A DNA stretch of 64,000 nt, taken from contig JACJYS010000001.1 in NCBI GenBank assembly GCA_020635995.1, forward strand, positions 62,001 to 126,000. Reading direction: 5' to 3'. Under the pieces are notes generated by a model, which ran no database searches, had not been told where the DNA came from, and saw only the letters and a list, made by a program, of their open reading frames with translations. Source of the DNA: Chitinophagales bacterium (GTDB lineage Bacteria > Bacteroidota > Bacteroidia > Chitinophagales > UBA8649). Made by a program: the position numbers and the translations under genes. Position 1 is the first letter of the stretch; the number at the start of each line of letters is the position of its first letter. Below are positions 51,157-60,019 of the stretch, in pieces.

Positions 51157-52163
51157 TTTATTCCTGTTTGTTCAATAAACTCTTTTGTTTTTTCTTTAGA
51201 ACCATTAGGTTCACAATAATTAGCATTTTCATATGAATATTCAAATACAATGTTATTAACGATATTTATTTTATCAGAATTAGTGAGTTTATAACCATTT
51301 TTATTATCTGCATAAGACATTAAGTATCCTGGTAATGCATTGTCTTCTATCTTCCAATCATCTGTCCCTAAGTTATGAGCTACTTCATGTGTAGGGGTAT
51401 GATTGTTAATGTAATTTTCAAGAACAGCTGCAATATTACCTTCTTTATCTGCTACACCTGCAGCATCACTAATTATACCATTATCTTCTGCTTTAGTATC
51501 AATATTGTTTGCAATAATAAGGACGTGATCATCAGGCATTACTTGATTAACATCTGAAATTACGTTAGTAAATTCAACATTAATCTTAAGATTATTTACT
51601 TCAAATCTTACTGTAGGGGATCCATACCCGTCTGAGGAAATATTTGGATTTCCAGATAGGTCAATAGGCAATATGTCATCATAGGAAATATGAGGAATTA
51701 CAAAATCTCTAATTTCTATATCATTGATTCCAATTGCCTTATCAGTTAAATTTAACACAGTATATTTAACAGTAACCTCTCCCGTTACTCTAATAGATTG
51801 ACTCTGTTTATCATACGTAACTTGTAAATTACTAAAATCCCATTGTTCTCCATCTGGATCTATCATCCAAATAGGATTATTCATCATAGCATGATATGGG
51901 CTCCAAGCTGAGAATCTGCCTGCTTGTGGATCCACACTCAACCATCTCCCCAACCTACTATCATAAATCCTAGCCCCAAAGTCTAATTGGTTACCTGCAC
52001 TACCGCTCCAAGCCTCTCCATCCTTCTCCATTCCATTAAACCCAAACCTATATCCGCCAGTGGTCGGACTTGCGGTCACATATTGTCTTCCTGGCATGGT
52101 CATACCAAACGGGTGGTATTTTTTTACACTTAAATTTATATAATATGCTACTTGATTTTGCAC
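51153..52163 (-). CDS. Orphan RHS tip with metzincin-like C-terminal domain (cassette 1)
   Basis: 336 residues, GTG start, no signal peptide and none of the RHS/YD repeats. Seen: residues 15-105 are the RHS-associated core ('YHPFGMTMPGR', 'YRFGFNGMEKDGEAWSGSAG', 'NQLDFGARIYDSRLGRWLSVDP', 'NNPIWMIDPDG'). After that comes a divergent C-domain with zinc-protease motif HEVAHNLGTDD (259-269; HExxHxxGxxD) and a Met-turn-like 'GYLMSY' (M282). Known: RHS C-termini after the core are polymorphic toxins. Inferred: a displaced RHS-CT cassette encoding a metallopeptidase effector. Coupled to the small lipoprotein downstream. Confidence 0.8.
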   Translation of the reverse strand: MQNQVAYYINLSVKKYHPFGMTMPGRQYVTASPTTGGYRFGFNGMEKDGEAWSGSAGNQLDFGARIYDSRLGRWLSVDPQAGRFSAWSPYHAMMNNPIWMIDPDGEQWDFSNLQVTYDKQSQSIRVTGEVTVKYTVLNLTDKAIGINDIEIRDFVIPHISYDDILPIDLSGNPNISSDGYGSPTVRFEVNNLKINVEFTNVISDVNQVMPDDHVLIIANNIDTKAEDNGIISDAAGVADKEGNIAAVLENYINNHTPTHEVAHNLGTDDWKIEDNALPGYLMSYADNKNGYKLTNSDKINIVNNIVFEYSYENANYCEPNGSKEKTKEFIEQTGIK

Positions 52164-52259
52164 GTAACTTACTTAAAGTTTAAACCAAATGTAAGCATTT
52201 TTTTTGATGTTTTTGTAAACAAATTATCAGAAGGTAGCTTCTGACAGCACGGAAAAGGA

Positions 52260-52284
52260 GTGGTACGGTCATAAGACCGACCAC
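52260..52284. repeat. REP-like hairpin, copy 2
   Basis: Identical to 49499-49523, GTGG-TA-CGGTC-ATAA-GACCG-A-CCAC, and also preceded by GGA and followed by AAG. Same orientation as copy 1; the two bracket the lipoprotein, the remnants and cassette 1. Confidence 0.75.
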
Positions 52285-52455
52285 AAGGAAAAAATTAATA
52301 AACTTTGTTTAGTATAGTGGTAGCTGCAAACTACCTTTTTAGCCAGTCCGTAGGCAAAGCCATACGTACAGCAAACAGGTTATAAACTACGGACAGGTGG
52401 GAGTTTGAAAGCTACCTTTTACTTTTTTATTTATTGGTTTTCAATACGTTATATT

Positions 52456-52481
52456 CCCATGACCTATTCTGATACACTACC
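52456..52481. repeat. 26-bp direct repeat behind RHS cassette 2
   Basis: Identical to 50781-50806 (CCCATGACCTATTCTGATAC + ACTACC), 9 nt after the stop of the secreted protein gene of cassette 2. Confidence 0.8.
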
Positions 52482-52489
52482 ACCCCAAT

Positions 52490-53401
52490 TCACCATTCAT
52501 ACATATATTTTTTTACCATTTCGTTAGATAAATCACTATATGTAAGCTCTCTTAAAAGTCCTTTTTTGTATTTAAGATAAATTTGAATACCATTTGAATT
52601 CACAACCTTCTCAATTCTACCTTTTTTATTATAATAAAAGTCCATATATTCAAGGCTTTCAATTATTTGATCATTATTAAAGTGAATCAAAATTTCTCGA
52701 ATATTGTGCTTATCTTTTTCTTGATAAACTCTAATATTATCATAATTGCCCCAAAGAATTATCCCATCAGCATCATATAAATCATAAGTATTTTGGCTTA
52801 AATATAGTGCTGAGAATATGGAAAGAGTTGTATTAATGTGACTTAAAGAAAACTTATTAGAAAGAGTTATATTATTATTAGTATGATTAACGCAAAGTAA
52901 ATCTTTTTTAATGTAATTGTTATCTAAATCATATATTAGCGTATAAACAGAGTCTATTTTATATTTTTCTGAAAAATTAGTTGTAATTGTGTCGTATCTA
53001 TAGCATTCGCCCAATTCATAAATACATTCCTCTTCTTTATTTCCATTCTTAGCATAAGAAGTGTAAGCAATGGTATCATTTATATTCTTAGGATATGATG
53101 TATAAAAATAAATGTCATATTTACCATCTTTATAATAATAGTCTTTAACTAGTTTTGAAGAATCACGTCCCAAACTGCTAAATTCTTTTATCAACAATCC
53201 ATCAATATTAAAACTATATGTGTAAGTTAGTTTTTCCCCTGCCTTGTAAACTTGATATACCTTAACTGTCCTAATCTTATTTTTTGCAATTACTTCATTG
53301 TTTCTGTTTTCTCCATAAAATCTAGGACTCCAAGTTAATCCAATTTGACCACTTAGTAAGGAAAAAATAAAGATAAATATATTTAATATAAAATACTTCA
53401 T
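52490..53401 (-). CDS. Secreted protein paired with RHS tip 2 (possible immunity protein)
   Basis: 303 residues. Seen: signal peptide (MKYFILNIFIFIFSLLSGQ), then a beta-rich chain with many Tyr and short repeating strands ('VKDYYYKDGKYDIYFYTSYPKN', 'YDLYDADGIILWGNYDNIRVY', 'YMDFYYNKKGRIEKVVNSNGIQIYLKYKKGLLRELTYSD') that recall YD/RHS-type hairpins. No Cys anchor, no known domain. It starts 2 nt after the RHS tip stop and so is tightly coupled. Inferred: partner or immunity protein of the tip's C-terminal domain, acting in the periplasm. Confidence 0.65.
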   Translation of the reverse strand: MKYFILNIFIFIFSLLSGQIGLTWSPRFYGENRNNEVIAKNKIRTVKVYQVYKAGEKLTYTYSFNIDGLLIKEFSSLGRDSSKLVKDYYYKDGKYDIYFYTSYPKNINDTIAYTSYAKNGNKEEECIYELGECYRYDTITTNFSEKYKIDSVYTLIYDLDNNYIKKDLLCVNHTNNNITLSNKFSLSHINTTLSIFSALYLSQNTYDLYDADGIILWGNYDNIRVYQEKDKHNIREILIHFNNDQIIESLEYMDFYYNKKGRIEKVVNSNGIQIYLKYKKGLLRELTYSDLSNEMVKKYMYEW

Positions 53402-53403
53402 AA

Positions 53404-55191
53404 CTATTTTCCTCCACTTAATTCTTCATTACTCAAATTAGTCCTGTTATCCACACCTCCTCCAATTTGAACTGGTTTTTTATTTATAAAATCTTCTTGT
53501 GTAACTCCAATAGGAGCTTGTTGTGCTTTCCCCTGTTGACTATAAAGGTAATTTGGTTTAATTGCATCAAAATCTTCTAGTTCAAGAGTTTCTCCATTCT
53601 TGGGGATGCCATCCATTAAACCACTATCATTATGTCCGCCATATGTATTAGGATTACTAGGAGAATACCCAGAATCTTTATAACCGTTTGTTACAGAATG
53701 CCATCCTTCATGTTTAACAACAACTTTTCCAATATCATCTTTGAAAGTTTCCATATAAATTACTCCTTGATTACTTCCGTTCATATTATGCCCCCCTTCA
53801 CCCACGATTCCATCTATAACCTTATAGTAATTATTTGCTTGATTTGTTTCTGTAGCAATTTTTTGTTGAGCCTCATCGTAGCTTATTACCCTAATAACAA
53901 CTTTTGGCTTTACCTGAAGATCTACATTCCCAATACCTTCTATTTCTGCTCTTATTGGACCATCTCTATATGATGCTTCCCAAGTACCATCCTCATTTTG
54001 CGCACCAAAATTATGAGTTAAATCCTGTGTAATATCTCCATCATAATGCATATTAGGATCTAAATATAAATTCATATAAATCGTCATTTCTGCAGTCCCA
54101 CCAGTAACCTGTCCATTCTGAGAAGTCAACTGTATATTCGAAATTTCTGCCCCTTTTCCTGTTGGGTCTGTTAATAATATCGGATTGTTGTTCATTCCAG
54201 AATAATCAGAATAAGAAGGGTACTCTTTAGACAACGGATCCAAACTCAACCATCTCCCCAACCTACTATCATAAATCCTAGCACCAAAGTCTAGTTGGTT
54301 GCCTGCACTACCAGACCATTCCTCCCCATCTTTCTCCATCCCATTAAACCCAAACCTATAATCAGGGCTATTAAAAGAGCGCCCTGGCATGGTCATACCG
54401 AATGGGTAGTAGTCAGTTGCATTAATAGCATCTGCTATGTAGTAATTAGCAGTATCGCCTCCTGTTGAATCCACTCCTAATTTTCTATCACTTATTACTA
54501 CCATTACATTCCCCAAATGATTACTTAATTCATATTTCTTTTCGCCCATTCTTTTTACCCATATACTATCCGGCTCTGTAAATACGGTATCTTCTACTTC
54601 TGTACTACTACTTAAATATGTAGCTGTTATAGTGGTATCTGCGTAGCCATATATGGTGGTTAGTAATGAGTCTGTACTTATATTACTACCACTAAATGCT
54701 AAAAATTCGTCTTTTTCTTCTACTCCCAATCTTGAAGAGCCATATAAATGGTGTTCATTCATTTTAAAAGTGCTACCATCTTTAACATAATAACGTACGG
54801 TATCTGTTTCTATTGTTATTATCTTACCAATTTTTAAATCGCACACACCTGTATTGTTTCTGTATATTGAAATATCGGCATACATAGGGTCAGCTGGGTT
54901 AGGATCTGTAACTGTACGCTTTAATACTCCATTTAAATAATACCTTATGTAATTATTGCTGCCTACTTTTTCTCTAGAAACACGCATTTTTTGTCCAGAA
55001 GGTTGACTTGAATATGTTACTTTTAATGAACCCGATTCAAATATCCTATATGTAGTAGCATTATAATGATGCCACATATTTTTTATAGATGCGTAGTGTT
55101 GATTGGCATCTACATAAGATAAACCAAGGGATACCTGTTGATTTAAACCTGAGCTTGCACATGGTGTCCATTCTAAATACTCGCCTTGCAT
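53404..55191 (-). CDS. 5'-truncated RHS protein with HExxH C-terminal domain (cassette 2)
   Basis: 595 residues from an internal ATG; the frame is open 29 more codons to a TGA at 55279, with no start or signal peptide, so the true N-terminus is lost. Seen: a region before the core ('YELSNHLGNVMVVISDRK'), the RHS core (262-345: 'YYPFGMTMPGR', 'YRFGFNGMEKDGEEWSGSAG', 'ARIYDSRLGRWLSLDP', 'NNNPILLTDPTG'), then a unique domain with 'VVVKHEGWHSV' (H494-E495, H498), 'GGHNDSGLMDG' (H520) and a Gly-rich tail. Inferred: putative metallopeptidase toxin domain different from cassette 1. Coupled to the secreted protein downstream. Confidence 0.8.
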   Translation of the reverse strand: MQGEYLEWTPCASSGLNQQVSLGLSYVDANQHYASIKNMWHHYNATTYRIFESGSLKVTYSSQPSGQKMRVSREKVGSNNYIRYYLNGVLKRTVTDPNPADPMYADISIYRNNTGVCDLKIGKIITIETDTVRYYVKDGSTFKMNEHHLYGSSRLGVEEKDEFLAFSGSNISTDSLLTTIYGYADTTITATYLSSSTEVEDTVFTEPDSIWVKRMGEKKYELSNHLGNVMVVISDRKLGVDSTGGDTANYYIADAINATDYYPFGMTMPGRSFNSPDYRFGFNGMEKDGEEWSGSAGNQLDFGARIYDSRLGRWLSLDPLSKEYPSYSDYSGMNNNPILLTDPTGKGAEISNIQLTSQNGQVTGGTAEMTIYMNLYLDPNMHYDGDITQDLTHNFGAQNEDGTWEASYRDGPIRAEIEGIGNVDLQVKPKVVIRVISYDEAQQKIATETNQANNYYKVIDGIVGEGGHNMNGSNQGVIYMETFKDDIGKVVVKHEGWHSVTNGYKDSGYSPSNPNTYGGHNDSGLMDGIPKNGETLELEDFDAIKPNYLYSQQGKAQQAPIGVTQEDFINKKPVQIGGGVDNRTNLSNEELSGGK

Positions 55192-55267
55192 TATAGTTTC
55201 TTCAGAAAAAGCTCCTGCATTACTCCATCCATATCCAGCGGTTTTTATTAAATTTCCATTATTACCC

Positions 55268-55295
55268 TTTAGGGTCTCTCATAGAGGACCCTAAA
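55268..55295. other. Hairpin at the broken edge of RHS cassette 2
   Basis: TTTAGGGTC / GACCCTAAA, 9-bp perfect stem with a 10-nt loop. It spans the TGA where the RHS frame stops being open, and lies about 47 nt past the stop of the GLUG protein gene on the same strand. Could be a terminator without T-run or a scar. Confidence 0.5.
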
Positions 55296-55341
55296 CCACA
55301 CAAAGAATAAAAGAATTATTCTTCCTATCTCTTAAATTATT

Positions 55342-57417
55342 TTACTTTATTACTAATCTCGCAACTTGCTTTGCAGATTGGTTTTTAATAGTTACAAAGT
55401 AAACGCCTGCCACAAAAGATTGTGTAGAAACGGTTATCTTATCGCTATTTATTTCTTTTGAAAACACTAAATTTCCAATAGCGTTATAAAGTTCAATATT
55501 ATAATTATCAAAAGAACCTGTTTCTATTATTACAAAATCTTTTGCCGGGTTTGGATAAATATTAGCAAAATTAGTTTCTACTATATTTTTAATTCCTACG
55601 GTATTAATTTCTACACAGTCAGAAGTATCAGAGCAACTTCCGCTATACACCATCACGGCATAGCTGCCATTAGCTGTAGCGGTAAAACTCTGGTTGGTTT
55701 CTCCTAAAATAGAGTTGTTGTTGTCATTACAATCTATCCATTGGTAGGAAGCACCTGTTTCGTTTGCTGTAATAGTAAGGTCAGAAGTAGTAGTGGTAAT
55801 GCTTTGATTATTGTTAATGGTTAAATTTAAAGTTACCGTACTATCACACCCATTAGCTGCACCTCCTGCAAGGGTAAAAGTGGCTGTATTATTACTTGAA
55901 GTGTAAGTATTTCCGTCTATCCAAGTAAAAGCACCGCAAGATGTTTGAACGTCTGTACCTGTTATCATAGCCGGTTCAGAAATGATAGTGCTAACAGTGG
56001 CAGAACAGTTATTTGCATCTGTAACAGTAACTGTATATGTTCCTGCGGACAACCCTGCTATATCCTCAGTGTTTGTGCTATTGCTCCATGCGTAGGAATA
56101 AGGATTTGATGTTCCGGCAACAGTTAAGTCAATTGCTCCATCATTGCCACCATTGCAAGTTATTGGTGTTATTGTGGTACTCAGAGAGTCAGCAGTAAGC
56201 GTAGAAGCTGGTGCAATTTGCCAAAATAAATATGGATAATCATTGTTCATTGAGCAACCCATTTTCCATATATCGGCAGTGCCGTTAGTAGTTTCTCCTT
56301 CAAAATCCCATGTGGCATTGGTAAATGTTGTTTCATTTTTCATTTGCAGAGTAGTTATTCCTGTTGTTCCTCCACCAGAGCTACTTGCTTGCCCGGAAGT
56401 TTGAGTATTCCAAAAGCAGTTTGAAATTGTGCCTGCATCATTATATCCTATAAAACCACCTACATCGGTGCTGCCAGACACACTTCCTGCTGAATAACTA
56501 TTGTTAATTGTACCCCAGCTATTACCTACAAAACCGCCTACGGTCATATTTCCTACTACGCCACCTAATGCGTAGCAATTTGCTATTGGGCTTTTGCAAT
56601 ATCCCATAAATCCTCCAACAGTGGAATTTCCTGTAACATTTCCTGAGGCATAACAATTATTTATAGGACTTGGAGTAGCTGTAGAAGCATGGCTGTATCC
56701 TACAAAACCTCCTACAAAATTACTACCGTTTGATGCATTATTGCTTCCATTTATATTGCCTGTAGCATAGCTATTGGTAATTGAACCTAAATTTCTACCT
56801 ATTAAACCTCCTAAATAAGAAGGACCTGTACCAATATTGTTTACCGTACATTCAGAGTAGCAGTTTAGTATAGTGGTGTTAGAGGCGTAGCCTATTAAAC
56901 CGCCTGCGTAATTTAAAGATACTTCCACAGTTCCCGTAGCGTAACAGTTTGTTATAGTAGCATCTTTAACATAGCCAAACATACCACCAACATAATTTTT
57001 CCCCTTAATATCAGCATTTGTTAATCCTAAGTTTTGAATTGTACCAGTAGTTGAGGCATATCCAAAAAAGCTGATATATTCATTAGATAAAACACGGTTA
57101 ATATACACTCCGTCAATTATATGCCCTTGCCCGTCATAGCTTCCTGTAAATTGAGTAGTTACATTTCCAATAGGGGAAAAACCTTGCCCTCCGTAATAAA
57201 AATTGCCAGTACTGCTAAAATCTGAACCGATAAATAGAATATCGGCTGTTTGAATAAAATAAGAAGCCCAGTATGAAGAACCATCGCAAAGAGTTTTAAG
57301 GTCTGCTTTTGTGCTAATTTGATATGGATTTGCTACGGTTCCATTTCCGCCACTAAATTGTGCCTGCAATCCTGCATGCGATAGTATTAAAATTAGTATA
57401 AGGTATATTTTTTTCAT
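55342..57417 (-). CDS. Secreted GLUG-repeat / SprB-repeat protein with T9SS sorting domain
   Basis: 691 residues. Seen: signal peptide (MKKIYLILILILSHAGLQAQ), a right-handed beta-helix part with many GLUG motifs of the form 'VGGFxGY...ItNCYAxGxV' (~95-340), an SprB-like repeat ('TPITCNGGNDGAIDLTVAG...YSYAWSNSTNTEDIAGLSAGTYTVTVTDANNC'), an Ig-like stretch, and a T9SS type-A C-domain ('NIYPNPAKDFVIIE' ... 'VAGVYFVTIKNQSAKQVARLVIK'). Known: such proteins are exported by T9SS to the cell surface. Inferred: surface adhesin or structural protein. A TAAATTTG box lies in its leader. Confidence 0.9.
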   Translation of the reverse strand: MKKIYLILILILSHAGLQAQFSGGNGTVANPYQISTKADLKTLCDGSSYWASYFIQTADILFIGSDFSSTGNFYYGGQGFSPIGNVTTQFTGSYDGQGHIIDGVYINRVLSNEYISFFGYASTTGTIQNLGLTNADIKGKNYVGGMFGYVKDATITNCYATGTVEVSLNYAGGLIGYASNTTILNCYSECTVNNIGTGPSYLGGLIGRNLGSITNSYATGNINGSNNASNGSNFVGGFVGYSHASTATPSPINNCYASGNVTGNSTVGGFMGYCKSPIANCYALGGVVGNMTVGGFVGNSWGTINNSYSAGSVSGSTDVGGFIGYNDAGTISNCFWNTQTSGQASSSGGGTTGITTLQMKNETTFTNATWDFEGETTNGTADIWKMGCSMNNDYPYLFWQIAPASTLTADSLSTTITPITCNGGNDGAIDLTVAGTSNPYSYAWSNSTNTEDIAGLSAGTYTVTVTDANNCSATVSTIISEPAMITGTDVQTSCGAFTWIDGNTYTSSNNTATFTLAGGAANGCDSTVTLNLTINNNQSITTTTSDLTITANETGASYQWIDCNDNNNSILGETNQSFTATANGSYAVMVYSGSCSDTSDCVEINTVGIKNIVETNFANIYPNPAKDFVIIETGSFDNYNIELYNAIGNLVFSKEINSDKITVSTQSFVAGVYFVTIKNQSAKQVARLVIK

Positions 57418-57499
57418 AAGTTTAATTTTTAGTTTATTTGTTATTTATAGTACAAATTTACAAACTATCCTGCACTTATGAAATAAAATTCAATAACCG

Positions 57500-59407
57500 C
57501 TACAAAGCACCTTTTTTAATTTCATCAATTACTTCCGGATTTAGGAGTGTAGAAGTGTCGCCTATGTTTTCTGCATCGTGGGCTGCTATTTTTCGCAATA
57601 TTCTTCTCATTATTTTCCCCGAACGTGTTTTAGGCAAACTACTTGTAAACTGTATTTTATCTAGCTTTGCTATGGGACCTATGTGTTCAGAAATTAATTG
57701 GTTTATCTCTTTTCTTAAATTATCGTGTTGCCTGCTTGCCCCCACTTGTTTAAGTGTAACATAGCCATATAATGCATTTCCTTTTATATCGTGAGGGAAA
57801 CCAACTATGGCACTCTCTGCCACAGCAGGGTGTTCATTTATAGCTTCTTCAATAGGTGCTGTGCCTAAATTGTGCCCCGAAACAATTATTACATCATCTA
57901 CTCTACCTGTTATTCTAAAATATCCCACTTCATCTTTAAAAGCTCCATCTCCTGTAAAATACATATTTTCATAAGCAGAAAAGTAGGTTTCTTTATAGCG
58001 TTTATGGTCGCCCCAAATAGTGCGTGCCATACCCGGCCACGGAAATTTAATACATAATTTTCCTTCTTTATGAAACTCTTTTAGTTCTGCTCCATCTTCG
58101 CCTAATAAAACCGGCTGAATACCCGGCAAAGGCAATGTGGCATAACCCGGTTTTGTGGGAGTAGAAAAAGGAATAGGCGTTATCATCATACCGCCCGTTT
58201 CTGTTTGCCACCAAGTATCTATTATGGGGCATTTCTTTTTTCCTATATTGTTGTCGTACCAATGCCACGCTTCTTCGTTTATAGGTTCGCCTACGGAGCC
58301 TAAAATTTTTAAAGAAGATAAATCATATTTTTCAATAAAATCTTTTTCTTGCTTTGCTAAAGAACGTATGGCTGTGGGTGCGGTATAAAATTGGGTTACT
58401 TTGTGTTCTTCTACTATTTGCCAAAATCTGCCATAATCGGGGTAGCTGGGTACGCCCTCAAAAAGAATACTGGTAGCACCATTTGCCAAAGGACCATACA
58501 CTATATAAGAATGTCCTGTTACCCACCCTATATCGGCAGTACACCAATATACATCTTCTTCTTTATACTGAAAAGCATTTTTAAAAGTGTATGCGGTATG
58601 TACCATATAACCGGCAGTAGTGTGCACTACGCCTTTAGGGTTTCCTGTAGAGCCCGAAGTATATAATATAAAAAGTGGATCTTCGGCATCCATTTCTTCA
58701 GCAGTACAGTTGTGGTCTGCTTTTTCCATTAGCGGTTCTAACCAATGGTCTCTGCCTTCTACTATGTTTATGTTTTCTCCTGTTCGTTTAGCCAGCAGTA
58801 CATTTTTTACTGTAGGGCAGTCTTTTAGTGCTTCATCTACTATGTTTTTTAAATTAAGTGTTTTTGCTCCACGGTAAGAACCATCGGAAGTAATAACTAA
58901 TTTACAATCGCTATCATTTATTCTGGTAGAAAGTGCTGATGATGAAAAGCCCGCAAAAACTACGGAGTGAATGGCTCCAATACGAGCACAAGCCAGCAAA
59001 CTGTAGGCTAATTCGGGTATCATGGGTAAGTAAATACAAACTCTATCTCCCTTTTTTATGCCTTTACTTTTTAAAATATTAGCCAGTTTATTTACTTTTT
59101 CAGATAGCATTTTATAGCTAATATGCTGTGCTTTTTCATCGGGATTATTAGGAACAAAAAGTAAAGCCGTTTTATTGCCTCTGGTATATAAATGTCTGTC
59201 TATACAGTTTTCGGTAATATTAAGTTTTGCATTTTCAAACCACTTAAACTCTGCTTGTTTATAATCATAACTTAATACTTTACTCCATCTTTTTTGCCAG
59301 TAAAAATTTTCTTCTGCTATTTCTTCCCAAAACAATTCGGGTTTACGCACAGAACGATTATATACATTGTAGTACTCTTCAAGAGATTTAATATGGTATG
59401 AACTCAT
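57500..59407 (-). CDS. acs: Acetyl-CoA synthetase
   Basis: 635 residues from MSSYHIKSLEEYYN; a TTG 19 codons upstream is in frame but less likely. Seen: 'FWEEIAEENFYWQKRW', 'CIYLPMIPELAYSLLACARIGAIHSVVFAGFSSSAL', AMP-binding 'FILYTSGSTGNPKGVVHT', 'WCTADIGWVTGHSYIVYGPL', 'DTWWQTETGG' and the regulatory Lys in 'LPKTRSGKIMRRILR'. Known: makes acetyl-CoA from acetate, ATP and CoA. Divergent from folA, with a 93-nt gap that holds a TAACTTTA box. Confidence 0.95.
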   Translation of the reverse strand: MSSYHIKSLEEYYNVYNRSVRKPELFWEEIAEENFYWQKRWSKVLSYDYKQAEFKWFENAKLNITENCIDRHLYTRGNKTALLFVPNNPDEKAQHISYKMLSEKVNKLANILKSKGIKKGDRVCIYLPMIPELAYSLLACARIGAIHSVVFAGFSSSALSTRINDSDCKLVITSDGSYRGAKTLNLKNIVDEALKDCPTVKNVLLAKRTGENINIVEGRDHWLEPLMEKADHNCTAEEMDAEDPLFILYTSGSTGNPKGVVHTTAGYMVHTAYTFKNAFQYKEEDVYWCTADIGWVTGHSYIVYGPLANGATSILFEGVPSYPDYGRFWQIVEEHKVTQFYTAPTAIRSLAKQEKDFIEKYDLSSLKILGSVGEPINEEAWHWYDNNIGKKKCPIIDTWWQTETGGMMITPIPFSTPTKPGYATLPLPGIQPVLLGEDGAELKEFHKEGKLCIKFPWPGMARTIWGDHKRYKETYFSAYENMYFTGDGAFKDEVGYFRITGRVDDVIIVSGHNLGTAPIEEAINEHPAVAESAIVGFPHDIKGNALYGYVTLKQVGASRQHDNLRKEINQLISEHIGPIAKLDKIQFTSSLPKTRSGKIMRRILRKIAAHDAENIGDTSTLLNPEVIDEIKKGAL

Positions 59408-59500
59408 ACGGTTATGGTTTATTTTTGGTTTAGGTAAAGTTAAGGTTTTACTTTTAAAAATCAATTAATTGTAGTTGCTAAATATTCATAACTTTACGCC

Positions 59501-60019
59501 ATGCAACTACAAAATAGCTACAAAATAATAGTGGCAACGGGCTTAAATAATGAAATAGGAGCTAAAGGAAATTTGCTTTGGCACTTACCTAAAGATATGA
59601 AGTGGTTTAAAGAAAATACTACAGAAGCAGATGTAATAATGGGACGAAAAACTTATGAAAGTTTCCCCGAAAAATATAGACCATTGCCTAATAGAACCAA
59701 CATAGTAATAACAAAGCAACAAAATTATAATGCACCCGAAAAAGTAAAAGTAGTAAATAGCTTAGAAGCTGCTTTAGCTTTTGCCGATAAGTGTACCGAT
59801 ACTGAAAAATATATTATAGGTGGAGGCACTATTTATAAAGAAGCCTTACCCGTTTGCAATGAGATAGTTTTAACCAAAGTACACGCTACTTTCCCCAATG
59901 CAGATACTTTTTTTCCGGAAATAGATATGAATGAATGGCAAGAAGTATGGGCAGAACACCACACAAGAGATGAAAAACACGCCTATGATTTTTCTTTTAT
60001 TCGCTTAGTTAGAAAATGA
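59501..60019 (+). CDS. folA: Dihydrofolate reductase
   Basis: 172 residues. Seen: 'IIVATGLNNEIGAKGNLLWHLPKDMKWFKENT', 'DVIMGRKTYESFPEKYRPLPNRTNIVIT', 'YIIGGGTIYKEAL' and 'VLTKVHATFPNADTFFPE'. Active-site acid in 'LPKDMKWFK'. Known: NADPH-dependent reduction of dihydrofolate. Its stop overlaps the start of the next gene (ATGA), so both are translated together. Confidence 0.95.
   Translation: MQLQNSYKIIVATGLNNEIGAKGNLLWHLPKDMKWFKENTTEADVIMGRKTYESFPEKYRPLPNRTNIVITKQQNYNAPEKVKVVNSLEAALAFADKCTDTEKYIIGGGTIYKEALPVCNEIVLTKVHATFPNADTFFPEIDMNEWQEVWAEHHTRDEKHAYDFSFIRLVRK

Larger units (their letters stand above)
52164..52489. other. 326-bp gene-less stretch with repeats between RHS cassettes
   Basis: Holds a REP-like hairpin (52260-52284, same as 49499-49523), the partner of the ~106-bp inverted repeat (52296-52401), and the second 26-bp direct repeat (52456-52481). 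A short hairpin AGAAGGTAGCTTCT lies near 52230. No reading frame of note. Confidence 0.7.

Noticed and set aside
50249..52481. CRISPR array or integron attC sites among the RHS repeats
   Set aside because: Copies are few, unevenly spaced, in mixed orientation and without unique spacers; no attC core sites (RYYYAAC/GTTRRRY) or integrase.
57872..58877. Several open frames on the + strand opposite acs
   Set aside because: They are antisense to a clear acetyl-CoA synthetase with no family features or start signals.
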